Source: Chelativorans sp. J32 (GTDB lineage: Bacteria; Pseudomonadota; Alphaproteobacteria; Rhizobiales; Rhizobiaceae). From it: a stretch of 64,000 nt of DNA. The DNA is taken from contig NZ_JAEQ01000017.1 in the NCBI RefSeq assembly GCF_000518985.1, positions 102-64,101 on the forward strand. Direction: 5' to 3'. Position 1 is the stretch's first letter. Each line of letters starts with the position of its first letter. Under the pieces are notes generated by a model. The model had not been told where the DNA came from. It worked only from the letters and a program-made list of their open reading frames with translations, and did not search any database. Made by a program: the position numbers and the translations under genes. Of this stretch, positions 26,635 through 36,141 are shown piece after piece.

Positions 26635-27270
26635 CTACCACATGGTGCTTGCAGCGCGTTTTGGCCATTCTTCATCATAGTGCTTCCCGTCTATCGCCCC
26701 CCGGCTAAGCTCATCGAGGATAGCACCAGGCGAAGGCAGACTCTTCGGGTCCACCTTTGCCGCATCTTCCCAGAGTCGGGATCTGTGGATCGCACGGGCA
26801 CATTGGAAATAGACGCTGTCGATAGAGATCACGACAACGGAACGCGGCGCCTTCCCTTCGACCGTGAAAGAGGAGCGTAGGTCGAGACTGACCGATATCT
26901 TTGCGCGGCCATTCACCCTCAAAGTGGTGCCCGAGCCCGGCACCATGAAAAGCAGCCCTACCCGCCCGTCGCGGATGATGTTCTTCAGCGAGTCAGCCCG
27001 GTTATTGCCATGCCGGTCCGGCATCAGAAGGGTGCGTTCGTCGTGGATACGCACAAAGCCGGGCTGATCACCGCGCGGCGAGCAGTCGAGGCCTTCTGGT
27101 CCTGCAGTGGCTAGCGTGACGAATGGCGAGGCCTTTATGAAGGCTGCATAGGCTGGAATGATGTGATCTATTTCCTTGACCAGAGAGGTTGTCCCCGGCT
27201 TGCCATAAAGCGTTTCCAACTCCTCGACCGTTTCGATGACGTCCGAACGAGCGAGTGTCTCAAGGCTCAC
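26635..27270 (-). CDS. Pyridoxamine 5'-phosphate oxidase-family FMN-binding protein
   Basis: 211-residue split-barrel flavoprotein of the PPOX family (MSMEG_1061-like subgroup). The conserved core FVTLATAGPEGLDCSPRGDQPGF is followed by DRHGNNRADSLKNII and VGLLFMVPGSGTTLRVNGRA, the typical FMN phosphate and isoalloxazine regions. The reaction is unknown; members reduce or bind F420/FMN-linked substrates. Its start overlaps the stop of the upstream DUF971 gene by 11 bases, so the two are coupled. Confidence 0.85.
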   Translation of the reverse strand: MSLETLARSDVIETVEELETLYGKPGTTSLVKEIDHIIPAYAAFIKASPFVTLATAGPEGLDCSPRGDQPGFVRIHDERTLLMPDRHGNNRADSLKNIIRDGRVGLLFMVPGSGTTLRVNGRAKISVSLDLRSSFTVEGKAPRSVVVISIDSVYFQCARAIHRSRLWEDAAKVDPKSLPSPGAILDELSRGAIDGKHYDEEWPKRAASTMW

Positions 27271-27625
27271 GGCTTAATCCTTTCTCGTTAAGCTCCTGGA
27301 GATAACTCTGCCAGAGCTGCTCGCGCTCGTGGCCAAGCTTCGCCAGGTAAGCCCAGCTGTATAGCCCGGTTTCATGACCGTCATTGAACACGATACGAAC
27401 CGCATAGTTTCCGACGGGCTCGATGCGCGTGATCTCCACATCTTTCTTTCCGGAGACCGTCACCCGCTGGTCCGGTGAATGGCCCTGCACCTCCGCCGAA
27501 GGCGACAGCACGCGCAACATCTCGGCGCTGATGGGCATCGGCTCGGCGCCCGAAAAGCTCACCGTAAGAAGCTTCCGGTCCTTCGAAACCCTCAGTTCGT
27601 CCGGTGGTCGCATTTGCTTCTCCAC
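27260..27625 (-). CDS. DUF971 domain protein
   Basis: 121 residues with the DUF971 (gamma-butyrobetaine hydroxylase N-terminal-like) pattern: [27 protein letters not shown], then [21 protein letters not shown]. The fold may bind a metal, and members often sit beside Fe-S assembly or molybdopterin genes, as here with divergent moaA. No catalytic role is known. It is translationally coupled to the PPOX-family gene. Confidence 0.85.
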   Translation of the reverse strand: MEKQMRPPDELRVSKDRKLLTVSFSGAEPMPISAEMLRVLSPSAEVQGHSPDQRVTVSGKKDVEITRIEPVGNYAVRIVFNDGHETGLYSWAYLAKLGHEREQLWQSYLQELNEKGLSREP

Positions 27626-27754
27626 ACTCCGTGTGAGCGAATCGCAGCGCGAAAAGAACAGATTGAAATCATTGCAGCGAAAGAGCCTGAGGTGCTAGCC
27701 TTACTTGAAAGATGGTGCTTCAGACCCGAAATGGGCTGGAGGAAGAGGAAAAGA

Positions 27755-28762
27755 ATGAAAGACCGGAGCAGCATGATCGATCCTTTCGGGCGCGCAATCA
27801 CCTATTTGCGCGTATCGGTGACGGACCGCTGCGACTTTCGCTGTGTGTACTGCATGGCGGAGGATATGCATTTCCTTCCCAAGAGGGATCTCCTGAGCTT
27901 GGAAGAACTCGACAGGCTCTGCACCGTCTTCATTGAAAAAGGTGTGCGGCGCTTGCGTCTCACCGGCGGCGAGCCTTTGGTGCGCAAGAACATCATGCAT
28001 CTCGTTCACCAGCTTTCGCGTCATCTCAAGGCGGGAACGTTGGACGAGCTCACATTGACGACCAATGGATCGCAGCTCGAGCGATTTGCCGCCGAACTGG
28101 CGGATTGCGGCGTCAGGCGGATCAACGTCTCGCTCGATACGCTCGACCCGGTGAAGTTCCACGCCATCACCCGCTGGGGTGTTCTTGATAAGGTGATGCG
28201 CGGCATTGATGCCGCGTTGGCGGCTGGTCTCAAGATCAAGATCAACACCGTGGCCCTGCGCGGGTTCAACGAACTTGAAATACCTGAAATCATGCGCTGG
28301 GCGCATGGGCGGGGCATGGACATGACTGTGATCGAGACCATGCCTCTCGGTGAGGTGGATGTCGACCGTACGGACCAGTATCTGCCTCTATCGGAACTCC
28401 GCGCGAACCTGGAACGTCAGTTCGATCTGACCGATATTCCCTACAAGACGGGGGGCCCGGCGCGCTATGTCGAAGTTGCCCAGACAGGCGGCCGATTGGG
28501 CTTCATTACGCCGCTGACGCACAATTTCTGCGAAAGCTGCAACCGCGTCCGCATCACCTGCACCGGCACGCTCTATATGTGCCTCGGCCAGGAAGACGCC
28601 GCCGACCTGCGTGCCCCCTTGCGCGCATCGGAAGGAAACGAACTTCTCTCCCAAGCCATCGACGAGGCGATTACCCGCAAGCCGAAGGGGCATGATTTCG
28701 TCATCGACAGACGGACGCGCCGGCCGGCCGTTTCGCGTCACATGAGCGTTACGGGCGGCTGA
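27755..28762 (+). CDS. moaA: GTP 3',8-cyclase (molybdenum cofactor step 1)
   Basis: Radical SAM enzyme that with MoaC converts GTP to cyclic pyranopterin monophosphate. The ATG at 27755 with AGAGGAAAAG upstream gives 335 residues, the usual length. The N-terminal radical SAM cluster is [13 protein letters not shown] (CxxxCxxC). The C-terminal cluster cysteines are in [22 protein letters not shown]. The Gly-rich motif [10 protein letters not shown] lies near residue 75. It is followed by a transporter pair and then mobA and mobB, so it is part of a Mo-cofactor region, though moaC/moaB/moeA are not here. Confidence 0.96.
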   Translation: MKDRSSMIDPFGRAITYLRVSVTDRCDFRCVYCMAEDMHFLPKRDLLSLEELDRLCTVFIEKGVRRLRLTGGEPLVRKNIMHLVHQLSRHLKAGTLDELTLTTNGSQLERFAAELADCGVRRINVSLDTLDPVKFHAITRWGVLDKVMRGIDAALAAGLKIKINTVALRGFNELEIPEIMRWAHGRGMDMTVIETMPLGEVDVDRTDQYLPLSELRANLERQFDLTDIPYKTGGPARYVEVAQTGGRLGFITPLTHNFCESCNRVRITCTGTLYMCLGQEDAADLRAPLRASEGNELLSQAIDEAITRKPKGHDFVIDRRTRRPAVSRHMSVTGG

Positions 28763-28846
28763 CAGTCGTTTTGCTGCGCTGGACCGATTGCCTTCCCCCG
28801 GATTTCGGTCATAAGCAGGGCTTACGGATCCGATCTTGGAGTCGAA

Positions 28847-29791
28847 GTGCCCATCAACGCGAACCTGCGTGGCGCGCTGTATATTGCTGTTGCGATGTCC
28901 AGCTTCACCACCAACGACACCCTTATGAAGTCAGTCTTGCCTGTCATGAATATCGGGCAGGCAATCCTGTTGCGGGGCGTCATTGCAACGGCGTTGCTGT
29001 CTCTTCTGCTGCTGCGTGCTGGAACTTTCCCTCCTCTCAGAACTCTCGCCAATAAGGCAGTTCTCACCCGCGTCGTCTGCGAAATGGCGGCTGCGGCCAC
29101 CTTCGTCTTCGCGCTGCTGCATCTGCCGATCGGCAATATCACGGCCGTGCTGCAGGCGCTGCCGCTGGCCGTGACCATGGGAGCTGCGCTGCTCTTTTCG
29201 GATCCGGTCGGCTGGCGGCGCTGGAGCGCGATTACGGTGGGCTTCCTGGGTGTCCTTATTATCGTCCGGCCTGGATTTGAGGGGTTCAGCGGCTGGTCGC
29301 TTCTCGCGCTTGCGACCGTAATGTTCTGCGCCGTCCGGGATCTTTCCACGAGGCTGATACCTGAGGACATTCCTTCCGTTTGGGTGTCCATCGCGACATC
29401 AACCGGCGTGACGCTCACTGGAGTGGTTATGATGCCTTTCACCGGTGGCTGGAGCGCGGTCGGGCCCGTGCCGCTCCTTTTCCTGTTTGTGGCCGCCATG
29501 TTTATCGTGGTGGGGTATCTATTCGTGATCAAAGCGATGCGGGAGGGTGACATCTCATTCGTAGCTCCCTTTCGTTACACGGCTCTCCTATGGGCGATCC
29601 TGCTCGGTTATCTGATCTTCGGCGAGGTCCCGGATGGCCTGATGCTCGTGGGATCTGCTCTCGTCGTCGCCTCGGGCCTCTATGCCCTTTACCGGGAGCG
29701 TGTTGCAGGTCGTGGCCGCCCCATTGCGGAAAGCACCGCGCCGGAACCGGCCGCCGAGCCGCTCGGAACAAAGTCCATTTCTCAGTCGTAG
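28847..29791 (+). CDS. EamA/DMT superfamily transporter
   Basis: 314-residue inner-membrane protein with about ten transmembrane helices arranged as two EamA repeats (about residues 8-140 and 150-285), the drug/metabolite transporter fold. It starts at a GTG with GGAG upstream. The polar tail after residue 290 is cytosolic. Substrate unknown. It lies 3 bases before an MFS gene, so the two are co-transcribed, in the same direction as moaA and mobA. Confidence 0.85.
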   Translation: MPINANLRGALYIAVAMSSFTTNDTLMKSVLPVMNIGQAILLRGVIATALLSLLLLRAGTFPPLRTLANKAVLTRVVCEMAAAATFVFALLHLPIGNITAVLQALPLAVTMGAALLFSDPVGWRRWSAITVGFLGVLIIVRPGFEGFSGWSLLALATVMFCAVRDLSTRLIPEDIPSVWVSIATSTGVTLTGVVMMPFTGGWSAVGPVPLLFLFVAAMFIVVGYLFVIKAMREGDISFVAPFRYTALLWAILLGYLIFGEVPDGLMLVGSALVVASGLYALYRERVAGRGRPIAESTAPEPAAEPLGTKSISQS

Positions 29792-29794
29792 CCT

Positions 29795-31000
29795 ATGATA
29801 TCTCGCCTTCTTGATAAAAGAACACCCCCGCATATCCTGACGCTAGTTGCCGTTGCGGCCACGGCTTCCTCCGCCACCAATATATTTCTGCCTTCCTTGC
29901 CCGGAATGGCTCAGCATTTTTCGGCGGATTACGGATTGGTGCAATTGACTGTCTCTCTCTACCTCGCTGCGACAGCAGTGTTGCAGCTCGGGATAGGACC
30001 AGCCTCCGATCGGTTCGGGCGCCGACCGGTAATGCTGGTCAGCTTTGCGGTCTTCTGTGTCGGAACGATTGCAGCCGTCTATGCACCCACCATCGAGGCG
30101 CTGCTTGCATGCCGTGTCCTGCAGGCGTTCTCCGCCGCCGGGCTGGTTCTGTCTCGCGCGATCGTACGCGATACGGTGGGTGCCGACGAGGCTGCGAGCC
30201 GCATCGGTTATATCACCATGGGCATGACGCTCGGGCCGATGATCGCACCGCTCCTCGGCGGTATCCTCGACGAGGCCTATGGCTGGCGTTCCACCTTCGT
30301 CTTCATTTTCGGCTTCGGGATCTTTGCTTTCGCCATGACCTATCTCGATCTTGGCGAGACGAATGCACGCCGTTCTCCGAACATCACCGCGCAGTTCCGC
30401 GCTTACCCCGAACTGTTCCGCTCCCATCGGTTCTGGGGCTATGTGATCACGGCTGGTTTCGCAACGGGCGCGTTCTTCGCCTTTCTTGGCGGCGGACCAT
30501 ATGTAGCCACGGAGATTCTCGGTCTTTCTCCTTCCGCCTACGGGCTCTATTTCGGCGTGGTCTCTCTAGGATACATGTTGGGGAACTTCATCTCCGGACG
30601 CTATTCCCGCGCAATCGGCATCAATCGCATGATGCTTCTGGGGAACGTGATCGCTGCGGCGGGCCTGGGATTGTCGCTCCCCTTGTTCCTGGCAGGCTTC
30701 CATCATCCGCTTTCCTTCTTCGGCCCCACCTTCTTCCTGGGGATGGGCAATGGCATCACGCTTCCAAGCGCGAATGCGGGGGTGGTGAGCGTCAGGCCCC
30801 ATCTGGCAGGCTCGGCATCGGGTCTTGGCGGCGCATTGCAGATCGGTGTAGGGGCGGCTTTGTCAGTGCTTGGCGGAGCGCTTCTCTCGCAGGAAACGGG
30901 ACCCTATCCGCTGCTCATTCTCATGTTCGTCTCGTCGATATTCGGCGTTGCAGGGACGCTTTACGTCATGCAAGTTGCCAAGACGAAGGGCGACCTCTGA
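29795..31000 (+). CDS. MFS transporter, Bcr/CflA-type drug exporter
   Basis: 401 residues, twelve transmembrane helices. The loop after helix 2 carries the MFS motif SDRFGRRPVML, and helix 5 shows GMTLGPMIAPLLGGIL, the antiporter motif of the DHA1 Bcr/CflA group. These proteins export drugs or sulphonamide-like compounds with protons. It starts directly after the EamA transporter and is followed 12 bases later by mobA. The substrate cannot be inferred from the mob genes. Confidence 0.88.
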   Translation: MISRLLDKRTPPHILTLVAVAATASSATNIFLPSLPGMAQHFSADYGLVQLTVSLYLAATAVLQLGIGPASDRFGRRPVMLVSFAVFCVGTIAAVYAPTIEALLACRVLQAFSAAGLVLSRAIVRDTVGADEAASRIGYITMGMTLGPMIAPLLGGILDEAYGWRSTFVFIFGFGIFAFAMTYLDLGETNARRSPNITAQFRAYPELFRSHRFWGYVITAGFATGAFFAFLGGGPYVATEILGLSPSAYGLYFGVVSLGYMLGNFISGRYSRAIGINRMMLLGNVIAAAGLGLSLPLFLAGFHHPLSFFGPTFFLGMGNGITLPSANAGVVSVRPHLAGSASGLGGALQIGVGAALSVLGGALLSQETGPYPLLILMFVSSIFGVAGTLYVMQVAKTKGDL

Positions 31001-31011
31001 AGAACCGGCGC

Positions 31012-31620
31012 ATGGGCAGGATCGCGGGCGTCATTCTGGCAGGCGGTGCCTCCTCCCGCATGGGCGGAGGAGACAAGTCCCTGTGCTTGGTCGCCGGCCG
31101 TCCAATTCTGGCGCATGTGATCGAGCGGTTTTCATCCCAGGTCGATGCGCTGGCACTGAACGCGAATGGTGATGCAACGCGTTTTGCCTCCTTCAGTCTT
31201 CCTGTTTTGCCGGATCCTCTGCGTGATCTCGGGCCCCTTGGCGGCGTTCTCGCGGGCCTTCGCTGGGCGCGCGATCAGGAGTGTGCATATCTGGCGACAG
31301 TCGCCTGCGACACGCCGTTTTTTCCCAGGAATTTGGTGGAGCGTCTCTCGCAACGCCTAAATTCCCGGGCGATCGTGCAGAGCCGCTCGCGGGATCGTAT
31401 CCACCCGACATTCGCGCTCTGGCCCGTTTGCCTGCACGGCGATCTAGAGACATTTCTGCAGCGAAACGGCGCCTCGTCCATGCGCGCCTACGCGGGCACG
31501 CATCAGCAGTGCTCAATTGTGGATTTTCCGGATATTGCTGCTTTGGATCCGTTCTTCAACATCAACACGATGGACGAACTGGAAATGGCGGAACGAATGG
31601 CCGGAACGCTAGAGAAATGA
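31012..31620 (+). CDS. mobA: Molybdenum cofactor guanylyltransferase
   Basis: Attaches GMP to molybdopterin to make the bis-MGD cofactor. The ATG at 31012 gives 202 residues, the normal size; the open frame upstream is only a shadow of the MFS gene. The nucleotide-binding motif is ILAGGASSRMGGGDKSL at the N-terminus, and LATVACDTPFFP holds the catalytic metal-binding Asp. The stop overlaps the mobB start in ATGA, indicating translational coupling. Confidence 0.95.
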   Translation: MGRIAGVILAGGASSRMGGGDKSLCLVAGRPILAHVIERFSSQVDALALNANGDATRFASFSLPVLPDPLRDLGPLGGVLAGLRWARDQECAYLATVACDTPFFPRNLVERLSQRLNSRAIVQSRSRDRIHPTFALWPVCLHGDLETFLQRNGASSMRAYAGTHQQCSIVDFPDIAALDPFFNINTMDELEMAERMAGTLEK

Positions 31621-32120
31621 AAGTATTCGGCATCACTGGCTGGAAAAACTCCGGGAAGACGACGCTCACAGCTAGGCTCACCGAAGAGTTCGTGCGCCGG
31701 GGCTACAGGGTATCGACGGTCAAACACGCCCACCATTCCTTCGATATCGACCAGCCCGGTACCGATTCCTTCCGTCACAGGCATGCCGGTGCAACGGAAA
31801 CGGTGATTGTTTCCAGCAGCCGCTGGGCTCTCATGCATGAATTGCGCGGTGAAGATGAACCTCTCCTTTCCGACCTTCTTGCGCGGCTTTCTCCCGCAGA
31901 CCTGGTCCTGGTGGAAGGTTTCAAGAAGGAAATGCACCCCAAGATCGAATGCCGCAGGCTCGCGGCAAAGGATCAGAAGCCGCTTGCGGATCTCGTCCCG
32001 AACATCGTCGCGCTCGCCAGCGATCATGCGGTGGAAACGGATCTCCCCTGCTTCAGCTTGGATGACGTAGCAGGCATCGCGGACTTCATTCAAAGCCGGA
32101 TGGAGCTTGAGGCGAGCTAA
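31617..32120 (+). CDS. mobB: Molybdopterin-guanine dinucleotide biosynthesis protein B
   Basis: GTP-binding adaptor for MobA, 167 residues. The Walker A loop is GWKNSGKTTL at the N-terminus, STVKHAHHSFDID follows, and LVLVEGFKKEMHPKIECRR is the MobB signature. It overlaps mobA by four bases (ATGA). The next gene, an amino-acid binding protein, is 115 bases further and is probably a separate unit. Confidence 0.94.
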   Translation: MKVFGITGWKNSGKTTLTARLTEEFVRRGYRVSTVKHAHHSFDIDQPGTDSFRHRHAGATETVIVSSSRWALMHELRGEDEPLLSDLLARLSPADLVLVEGFKKEMHPKIECRRLAAKDQKPLADLVPNIVALASDHAVETDLPCFSLDDVAGIADFIQSRMELEAS

Positions 32121-32234
32121 ATGTCCTCGTAATAGCAAAGCTTTATGGTTGCATTTCCTTTGCGAAGGGTGGGAATATCCACGCCAAGCCTCGGCGTCTG
32201 ACAAGAAGGCCGGGTATCAAGAACAGAGAGGAAC

Positions 32235-33023
32235 ATGATGCGTATCACACGGCGTATTGCACTCGGTCTTTCGGCCGCTCTCCTGGCGCTGTCGGCCGGC
32301 GTGTCACAGGCGCAGGAAAAGATGCAGCTCAAGATCGGCACCGAGGGCGCCTACCCGCCTTTCAACTATCTCACAGCTGACGGAAAGCTCGAAGGTTTCG
32401 ACGTCGACATCGCCCGGGCGCTCTGTGAGCAGATGAATGCGGAATGCGAGTTCGTCACCCAGGACTGGGATGGCATGATTCCGGCACTCCAGGCCGGCAA
32501 ATTCGATGCCATCATCGCTTCCATGTCGATCACCGACGAGCGTAAGCAGCAAGTCGACTTCACCAATAAGTACTACAACACGCCGCCGGCGATCGTCGTG
32601 CCGAAGGACTCGGAAATCGCCGGCGTGACCAAGGAGGATCTAGCCGGCAAGACCATCGGCGCGCAGGGATCCACAACGCATGCGAATTTCGCGGAAGCAA
32701 CCTTCCCCGACAGCGATATCAAGGTCTACCCCACGGCCGAGGAATACAAGCTCGACATGGTCAACGGCCGCCTCGACGCGGTGATCGACGACGTGATCGT
32801 GCTGCAGGACTGGTTGAAAACGCCGGACGGAGAATGCTGCAAGGTGCTGGGCACGCTCACGCCGGTCGAGGAAATTTATGGCGAAGGGATCGGCATTGCC
32901 ATCCGCAAGGGCGAGGATGACCTGAGGGAAAAGTTCAACGCTGCGATCCAGGCCATTCGTGAAAACGGAAAGTACAGGGAAATCAACGACAAGTACTTTG
33001 ATTTCGACGCGTATGGTGGTTAA
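32235..33023 (+). CDS. Amino-acid ABC transporter substrate-binding protein
   Basis: Periplasmic binding protein of the HisJ/ArgT (family 3) type, 262 residues. The signal peptide is about residues 1-25 (ending SQAQ). The ligand-binding start is LKIGTEGAYPPFNYLTADGKLEGFDVDIARAL, then DWDGMIPALQAGKFDAIIASMSIT. Pro-rich and acidic motifs favour a basic amino acid or opine ligand. A second ATG at 32238 is equally possible. A hairpin between it and the first permease gene would let the binding protein be made in excess. Confidence 0.92.
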   Translation: MMRITRRIALGLSAALLALSAGVSQAQEKMQLKIGTEGAYPPFNYLTADGKLEGFDVDIARALCEQMNAECEFVTQDWDGMIPALQAGKFDAIIASMSITDERKQQVDFTNKYYNTPPAIVVPKDSEIAGVTKEDLAGKTIGAQGSTTHANFAEATFPDSDIKVYPTAEEYKLDMVNGRLDAVIDDVIVLQDWLKTPDGECCKVLGTLTPVEEIYGEGIGIAIRKGEDDLREKFNAAIQAIRENGKYREINDKYFDFDAYGG

Positions 33024-33047
33024 AGCCTTAGTCTGATCGGGATATCG

Positions 33048-33072
33048 GCGGCGGGAGAAATTCCGCCGCTTT
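33048..33072 (+). terminator. Intercistronic attenuator hairpin
   Basis: Stem GCGGCGG / CCGCCGC plus one G-U pair, six-base loop, followed by TTT. It is located between the binding-protein stop and the permease gene. Such hairpins protect the upstream message and reduce permease expression; this is inferred from position. Confidence 0.65.
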
Positions 33073-33183
33073 ACATAAGTGGTGTACGAGGCGGCAGCAG
33101 CCGCGGTGCCGGCCGGGGAACATTACTCTTTTGCCGGGAATTGATCGGCACGATAGGGGGCGAATGAAGGGCGCGATCGGGAG

Positions 33184-33897
33184 ATGGATGGCATTCTGAC
33201 CCTCCTCAGTTTCGGCCCGGATGGGTGGAGCGACGAGATCGCACGAGGGGTGCTGGTTACCGTTTCACTTGCCCTTGCCACCCTGCCCTTCGGCCTTGCC
33301 GCGGGTTTTGTGATCGCCCTGGGCAAGATTTCGGAAGAGCCGAGCCTCAGGCTCGCTGCCAATATCTATACCACGATCTTTCGCGGTCTTCCGGAGCTCT
33401 TGACGCTTTTCCTCGTCTTCTATGGGGCGCAGATTGCGGTACAGCAGATCGTGCGCTTGTTCGGCGTTTCCGCAGGCATTGAAATCAATGCGTTCGTCGC
33501 GGGTATGGTGGCGCTCGGTGCCGTCTTCTCTGCCTATGCTAGCGAAGTGTTCGTGTCGGCTTTCCGCGCCATTCCGGCAGGGCAATATGAGGGGGCCTAT
33601 GCCGTTGGGCTCTCGCGCTGGCAGACCATGCGGCTCGTCATCCTGCCGCAACTGGTCCGGCTGGCATTGCCGGGGCTCTCCAACCTGTGGCTGATCCTTC
33701 TCAAGGAAACTTCGCTCGTTTCAGTGATCGGGCTTGCCGATATCCTCCGCCAGACCGGCGTTGCGGCGCGCGTGAGCAAGGAAGCGTTCCTGTTCTTCGG
33801 ACTGGCCTGCCTCCTCTATCTGGGGCTTGCCGTGCTCTCATCTTTTGCATTCTCAGCGATCGAGCGGCGCGTGTCCGCAAGTGGACCGACGCGATGA
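33184..33897 (+). CDS. Amino-acid ABC transporter permease (HisQ-like)
   Basis: 237-residue inner-membrane permease with about five helices. The EAA loop is EGAYAVGLSRWQTMRLVILPQLVRLALPG (near residue 150), the docking site for an ABC ATPase. It starts ATG with GGGAG directly before. The stop overlaps the next permease start (ATGA). The pair would form the HisQM heterodimer, but no HisP-type ATPase gene follows. Confidence 0.92.
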   Translation: MDGILTLLSFGPDGWSDEIARGVLVTVSLALATLPFGLAAGFVIALGKISEEPSLRLAANIYTTIFRGLPELLTLFLVFYGAQIAVQQIVRLFGVSAGIEINAFVAGMVALGAVFSAYASEVFVSAFRAIPAGQYEGAYAVGLSRWQTMRLVILPQLVRLALPGLSNLWLILLKETSLVSVIGLADILRQTGVAARVSKEAFLFFGLACLLYLGLAVLSSFAFSAIERRVSASGPTR

Positions 33898-34724
33898 GCA
33901 TAAGCCGTACCGCAGATCTCGACGATCTTCCGCCACCTGCGTCGGTCAAGCGCTGGACGACCGCGCGCATCGCTGGTTTTGTGCTGCTGTCGCTATGGGG
34001 GCTGCTGGGAGTCGGGATCCTCTATTTTCTCATCGCGTCATGGAATCCGGAGCTTTTGGCGCGCTACGCCCCGAATTATCTTTCCGGCCTCTGGATCACG
34101 ATCAAGCTCGTGGCGATCTCGGTGATTGCCGGCGCGGTTCTGTCCGTGCCAATTGCCATCGGCCGGCGTTCTCGGAACCGGGTCACTTCCGCCTTAGCCT
34201 ATGGTTATGTCTACTTCTTTCGCGGCACGCCGCTCCTCGCCCAAACCTTCCTTATCTACTACGGACTGGGGTCCTTTCGGCCGCAACTGGAGGCCGTCGG
34301 GCTTTGGACCGTCTTTCGCGATGCCTGGTTTTGCGCGGTTTTTGCTTTCACCCTCAACACCGCTGCCTATCAGGCGGAGATCCTGCGGGGAGCGGTCGAG
34401 AGCGTTGGGCGGGGCCAATGGGAAGCCGCATCGGCACTTGCGCTGTCGCGTTGGCAAACCCTGCGGAAGATCATCCTGCCTCAAGCAATGCTTGTGGCGC
34501 TCCGTCCTTACGGCAATGAAATCATCCTGATGATCAAGGGGTCGGCCATCGTTGCGATCATCACGGTGTATGACCTGATGGGAGAGACGCGCCGCGCTTT
34601 CTCGCGTACCTTCGATTTCCAAACTTATATCTGGGCCGCCCTCATCTATCTCGTTCTGGTCGAATTGCTGCGGATCCTGACGGACCGAGCCGAGGGACGG
34701 CTGACGCGGCACTTGCGCCGCTAA
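33894..34724 (+). CDS. Amino-acid ABC transporter permease (HisM-like)
   Basis: 276-residue partner permease. The N-terminal extension (about 30 residues) is followed by five to six transmembrane helices and the EAA loop WEAASALALSRWQTLRKIILPQAM (about residue 195). It overlaps the first permease gene by four bases. After its stop comes an unrelated dehydrogenase, so the expected ATP-binding subunit gene is missing from this operon. Confidence 0.92.
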   Translation: MSISRTADLDDLPPPASVKRWTTARIAGFVLLSLWGLLGVGILYFLIASWNPELLARYAPNYLSGLWITIKLVAISVIAGAVLSVPIAIGRRSRNRVTSALAYGYVYFFRGTPLLAQTFLIYYGLGSFRPQLEAVGLWTVFRDAWFCAVFAFTLNTAAYQAEILRGAVESVGRGQWEAASALALSRWQTLRKIILPQAMLVALRPYGNEIILMIKGSAIVAIITVYDLMGETRRAFSRTFDFQTYIWAALIYLVLVELLRILTDRAEGRLTRHLRR

Positions 34725-34745
34725 TCTGCACAGGAGGAATGCCGA

Positions 34746-35615
34746 ATGGCAAAAGTTGCATTCATCGGGCTCGGCGTGATGGGATATCCCATGGCGGCTC
34801 ATCTGAAAAACCGCGGCGGCCATGACGTGACTGTCTATAACCGCACGACCCCAAAAGCGGAGAAGTGGGTGGCCGAACACGGCGGCGCCTTCGCGCGCAC
34901 GCCGGCAGAGGTCGCCAAGGACAAGGATTTCGTCTTCGCCTGTGTAGGCAACGACGAGGACTTGCGCTCCGTGACCACTGGGCCCGATGGGGCATTTCAG
35001 TCGATGAAGCAAGGAGCGATCTTCGTCGATAACACCACAGCTTCGGCGGAGGTCGCACGGGAGCTTGCGGAAGAAGCACAAAAGCGTGGCTTCTGGTTCG
35101 TAGACGCACCTGTTTCAGGCGGCCAGGCGGGCGCGGAAAACGGCGTTCTTACGGTGATGTGCGGTGGCGAAGCCGGGATCTTCGAGAAGGCGAAGCCGGT
35201 GATCGAATCCTATGCACGCATGGTTGGCCTGATGGGTCCCTCTGGCGCAGGCCAGCTCACCAAAATGGTGAACCAGATCTGCATAGCCGGCCTCGTCCAG
35301 GGTCTTGCGGAGGGCATTCACTTCGGCAAGCGGGCCGGCCTTGATATCGAACAGGTGGTCGCAGTGATCTCGAAGGGCGCGGCCGGCTCCTGGCAGATGG
35401 AGAACCGCCACAAGACGATGAATGAAGGCAAGTACGACTTCGGTTTCGCCGTCGATTGGATGCGTAAGGATCTGGAGATCTGCCTCTCCGAAGCGGATCG
35501 CAATGGCGCAAAATTGCCGGTGACGGCTCTCGTCGACCAGTTCTACAAGGAGGTTCAGGAGATGGGTGGGCGCCGCTGGGACACGTCCTCGCTGCTCGCG
35601 CGCCTTGAAAGATAG
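34746..35615 (+). CDS. 3-hydroxyisobutyrate dehydrogenase-family NAD(P)-dependent oxidoreductase
   Basis: Beta-hydroxyacid dehydrogenase of 289 residues. The Rossmann start IGLGVMGYPMAAHL is the classic GLGxMGxPMA motif, FVDAPVSGGQAGAENG is the substrate-binding signature, and the catalytic Lys is in GQLTKMVNQI near residue 178. Possible substrates include 3-hydroxyisobutyrate, tartronate semialdehyde or glyoxylate-type acids. It lies 21 bases after the permease and may be in the same operon. Confidence 0.9.
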   Translation: MAKVAFIGLGVMGYPMAAHLKNRGGHDVTVYNRTTPKAEKWVAEHGGAFARTPAEVAKDKDFVFACVGNDEDLRSVTTGPDGAFQSMKQGAIFVDNTTASAEVARELAEEAQKRGFWFVDAPVSGGQAGAENGVLTVMCGGEAGIFEKAKPVIESYARMVGLMGPSGAGQLTKMVNQICIAGLVQGLAEGIHFGKRAGLDIEQVVAVISKGAAGSWQMENRHKTMNEGKYDFGFAVDWMRKDLEICLSEADRNGAKLPVTALVDQFYKEVQEMGGRRWDTSSLLARLER

Positions 35616-35622
35616 AAAGAGC

Positions 35623-35641
35623 GCCCGAGCGCCGCTCGGGC
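35623..35641. terminator. Hairpin between convergent genes
   Basis: Perfect 8-base-pair stem GCCCGAGC / GCTCGGGC with a three-base loop (GCC), between the dehydrogenase stop (35615) and the Lrp-family stop (35650). It could serve both strands; no T-run is present on the plus strand. Confidence 0.6.
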
Positions 35642-35649
35642 CAATATCC

Positions 35650-36141
35650 TTAAACGGCCGCGCTCGCGGGTTCCTTGTCTAGGACGATGTAGTCGAGCGG
35701 CAGTTCCGTCGTATATTTGATCTGCTCCATGGCGAAGGCCGAAGAGACATCGCGGATCTCGATCTTCGAAATCAGCTTCTTGTAAAAAGCATCATAAGCC
35801 GCGATGTCCGGTACGACGACGCGGAGAAGGTAGTCTACGTCGCCGCTCATGCGGTAGAACTCGACGACCTCCGGAAATTCTTTGATGACCTCCGAGAACC
35901 GGCGAAGCCACTCATGGCTATGCGCGTTGGTTCGGATCGAAACGAAAACAGTGACGCGCGCGTTCACCTTGACCGGGTCGAGGACCGCAACCCGCTTCCT
36001 GATCACGCCCTCCTCCTCCAGCTTCTGGATGCGGCGCCAGCAAGGCGTGGTCGAGAGACCTACCTTCTTTGCAATATCGGCCACAGCCAAAGTGGCATTT
36101 TCCTGCAGCAAACGCAGGATTTTTCGGTCAAGGCGATCCAT
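35650..36141 (-). CDS. Lrp/AsnC family transcriptional regulator
   Basis: DNA-binding regulator that responds to amino acids. The ATG at 36141 with GGAG upstream gives 163 residues; an in-frame start 13 codons earlier is less likely. The N-terminal winged helix (MDRLDRKILRLLQENATLAVADIAKKVG) and the C-terminal RAM ligand-binding domain (VEFYRMSGDVDYLLRVVVPD) are both complete. The target is not obvious: it is convergent with the dehydrogenase and divergent from nothing close, so it may act at a distance. Confidence 0.93.
   Translation of the reverse strand: MDRLDRKILRLLQENATLAVADIAKKVGLSTTPCWRRIQKLEEEGVIRKRVAVLDPVKVNARVTVFVSIRTNAHSHEWLRRFSEVIKEFPEVVEFYRMSGDVDYLLRVVVPDIAAYDAFYKKLISKIEIRDVSSAFAMEQIKYTTELPLDYIVLDKEPASAAV

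Noticed and set aside
30109-31011. Open frame running upstream of mobA
   Set aside because: The sequence is out of frame inside the MFS transporter gene; the mobA motif begins right after the ATG at 31012.
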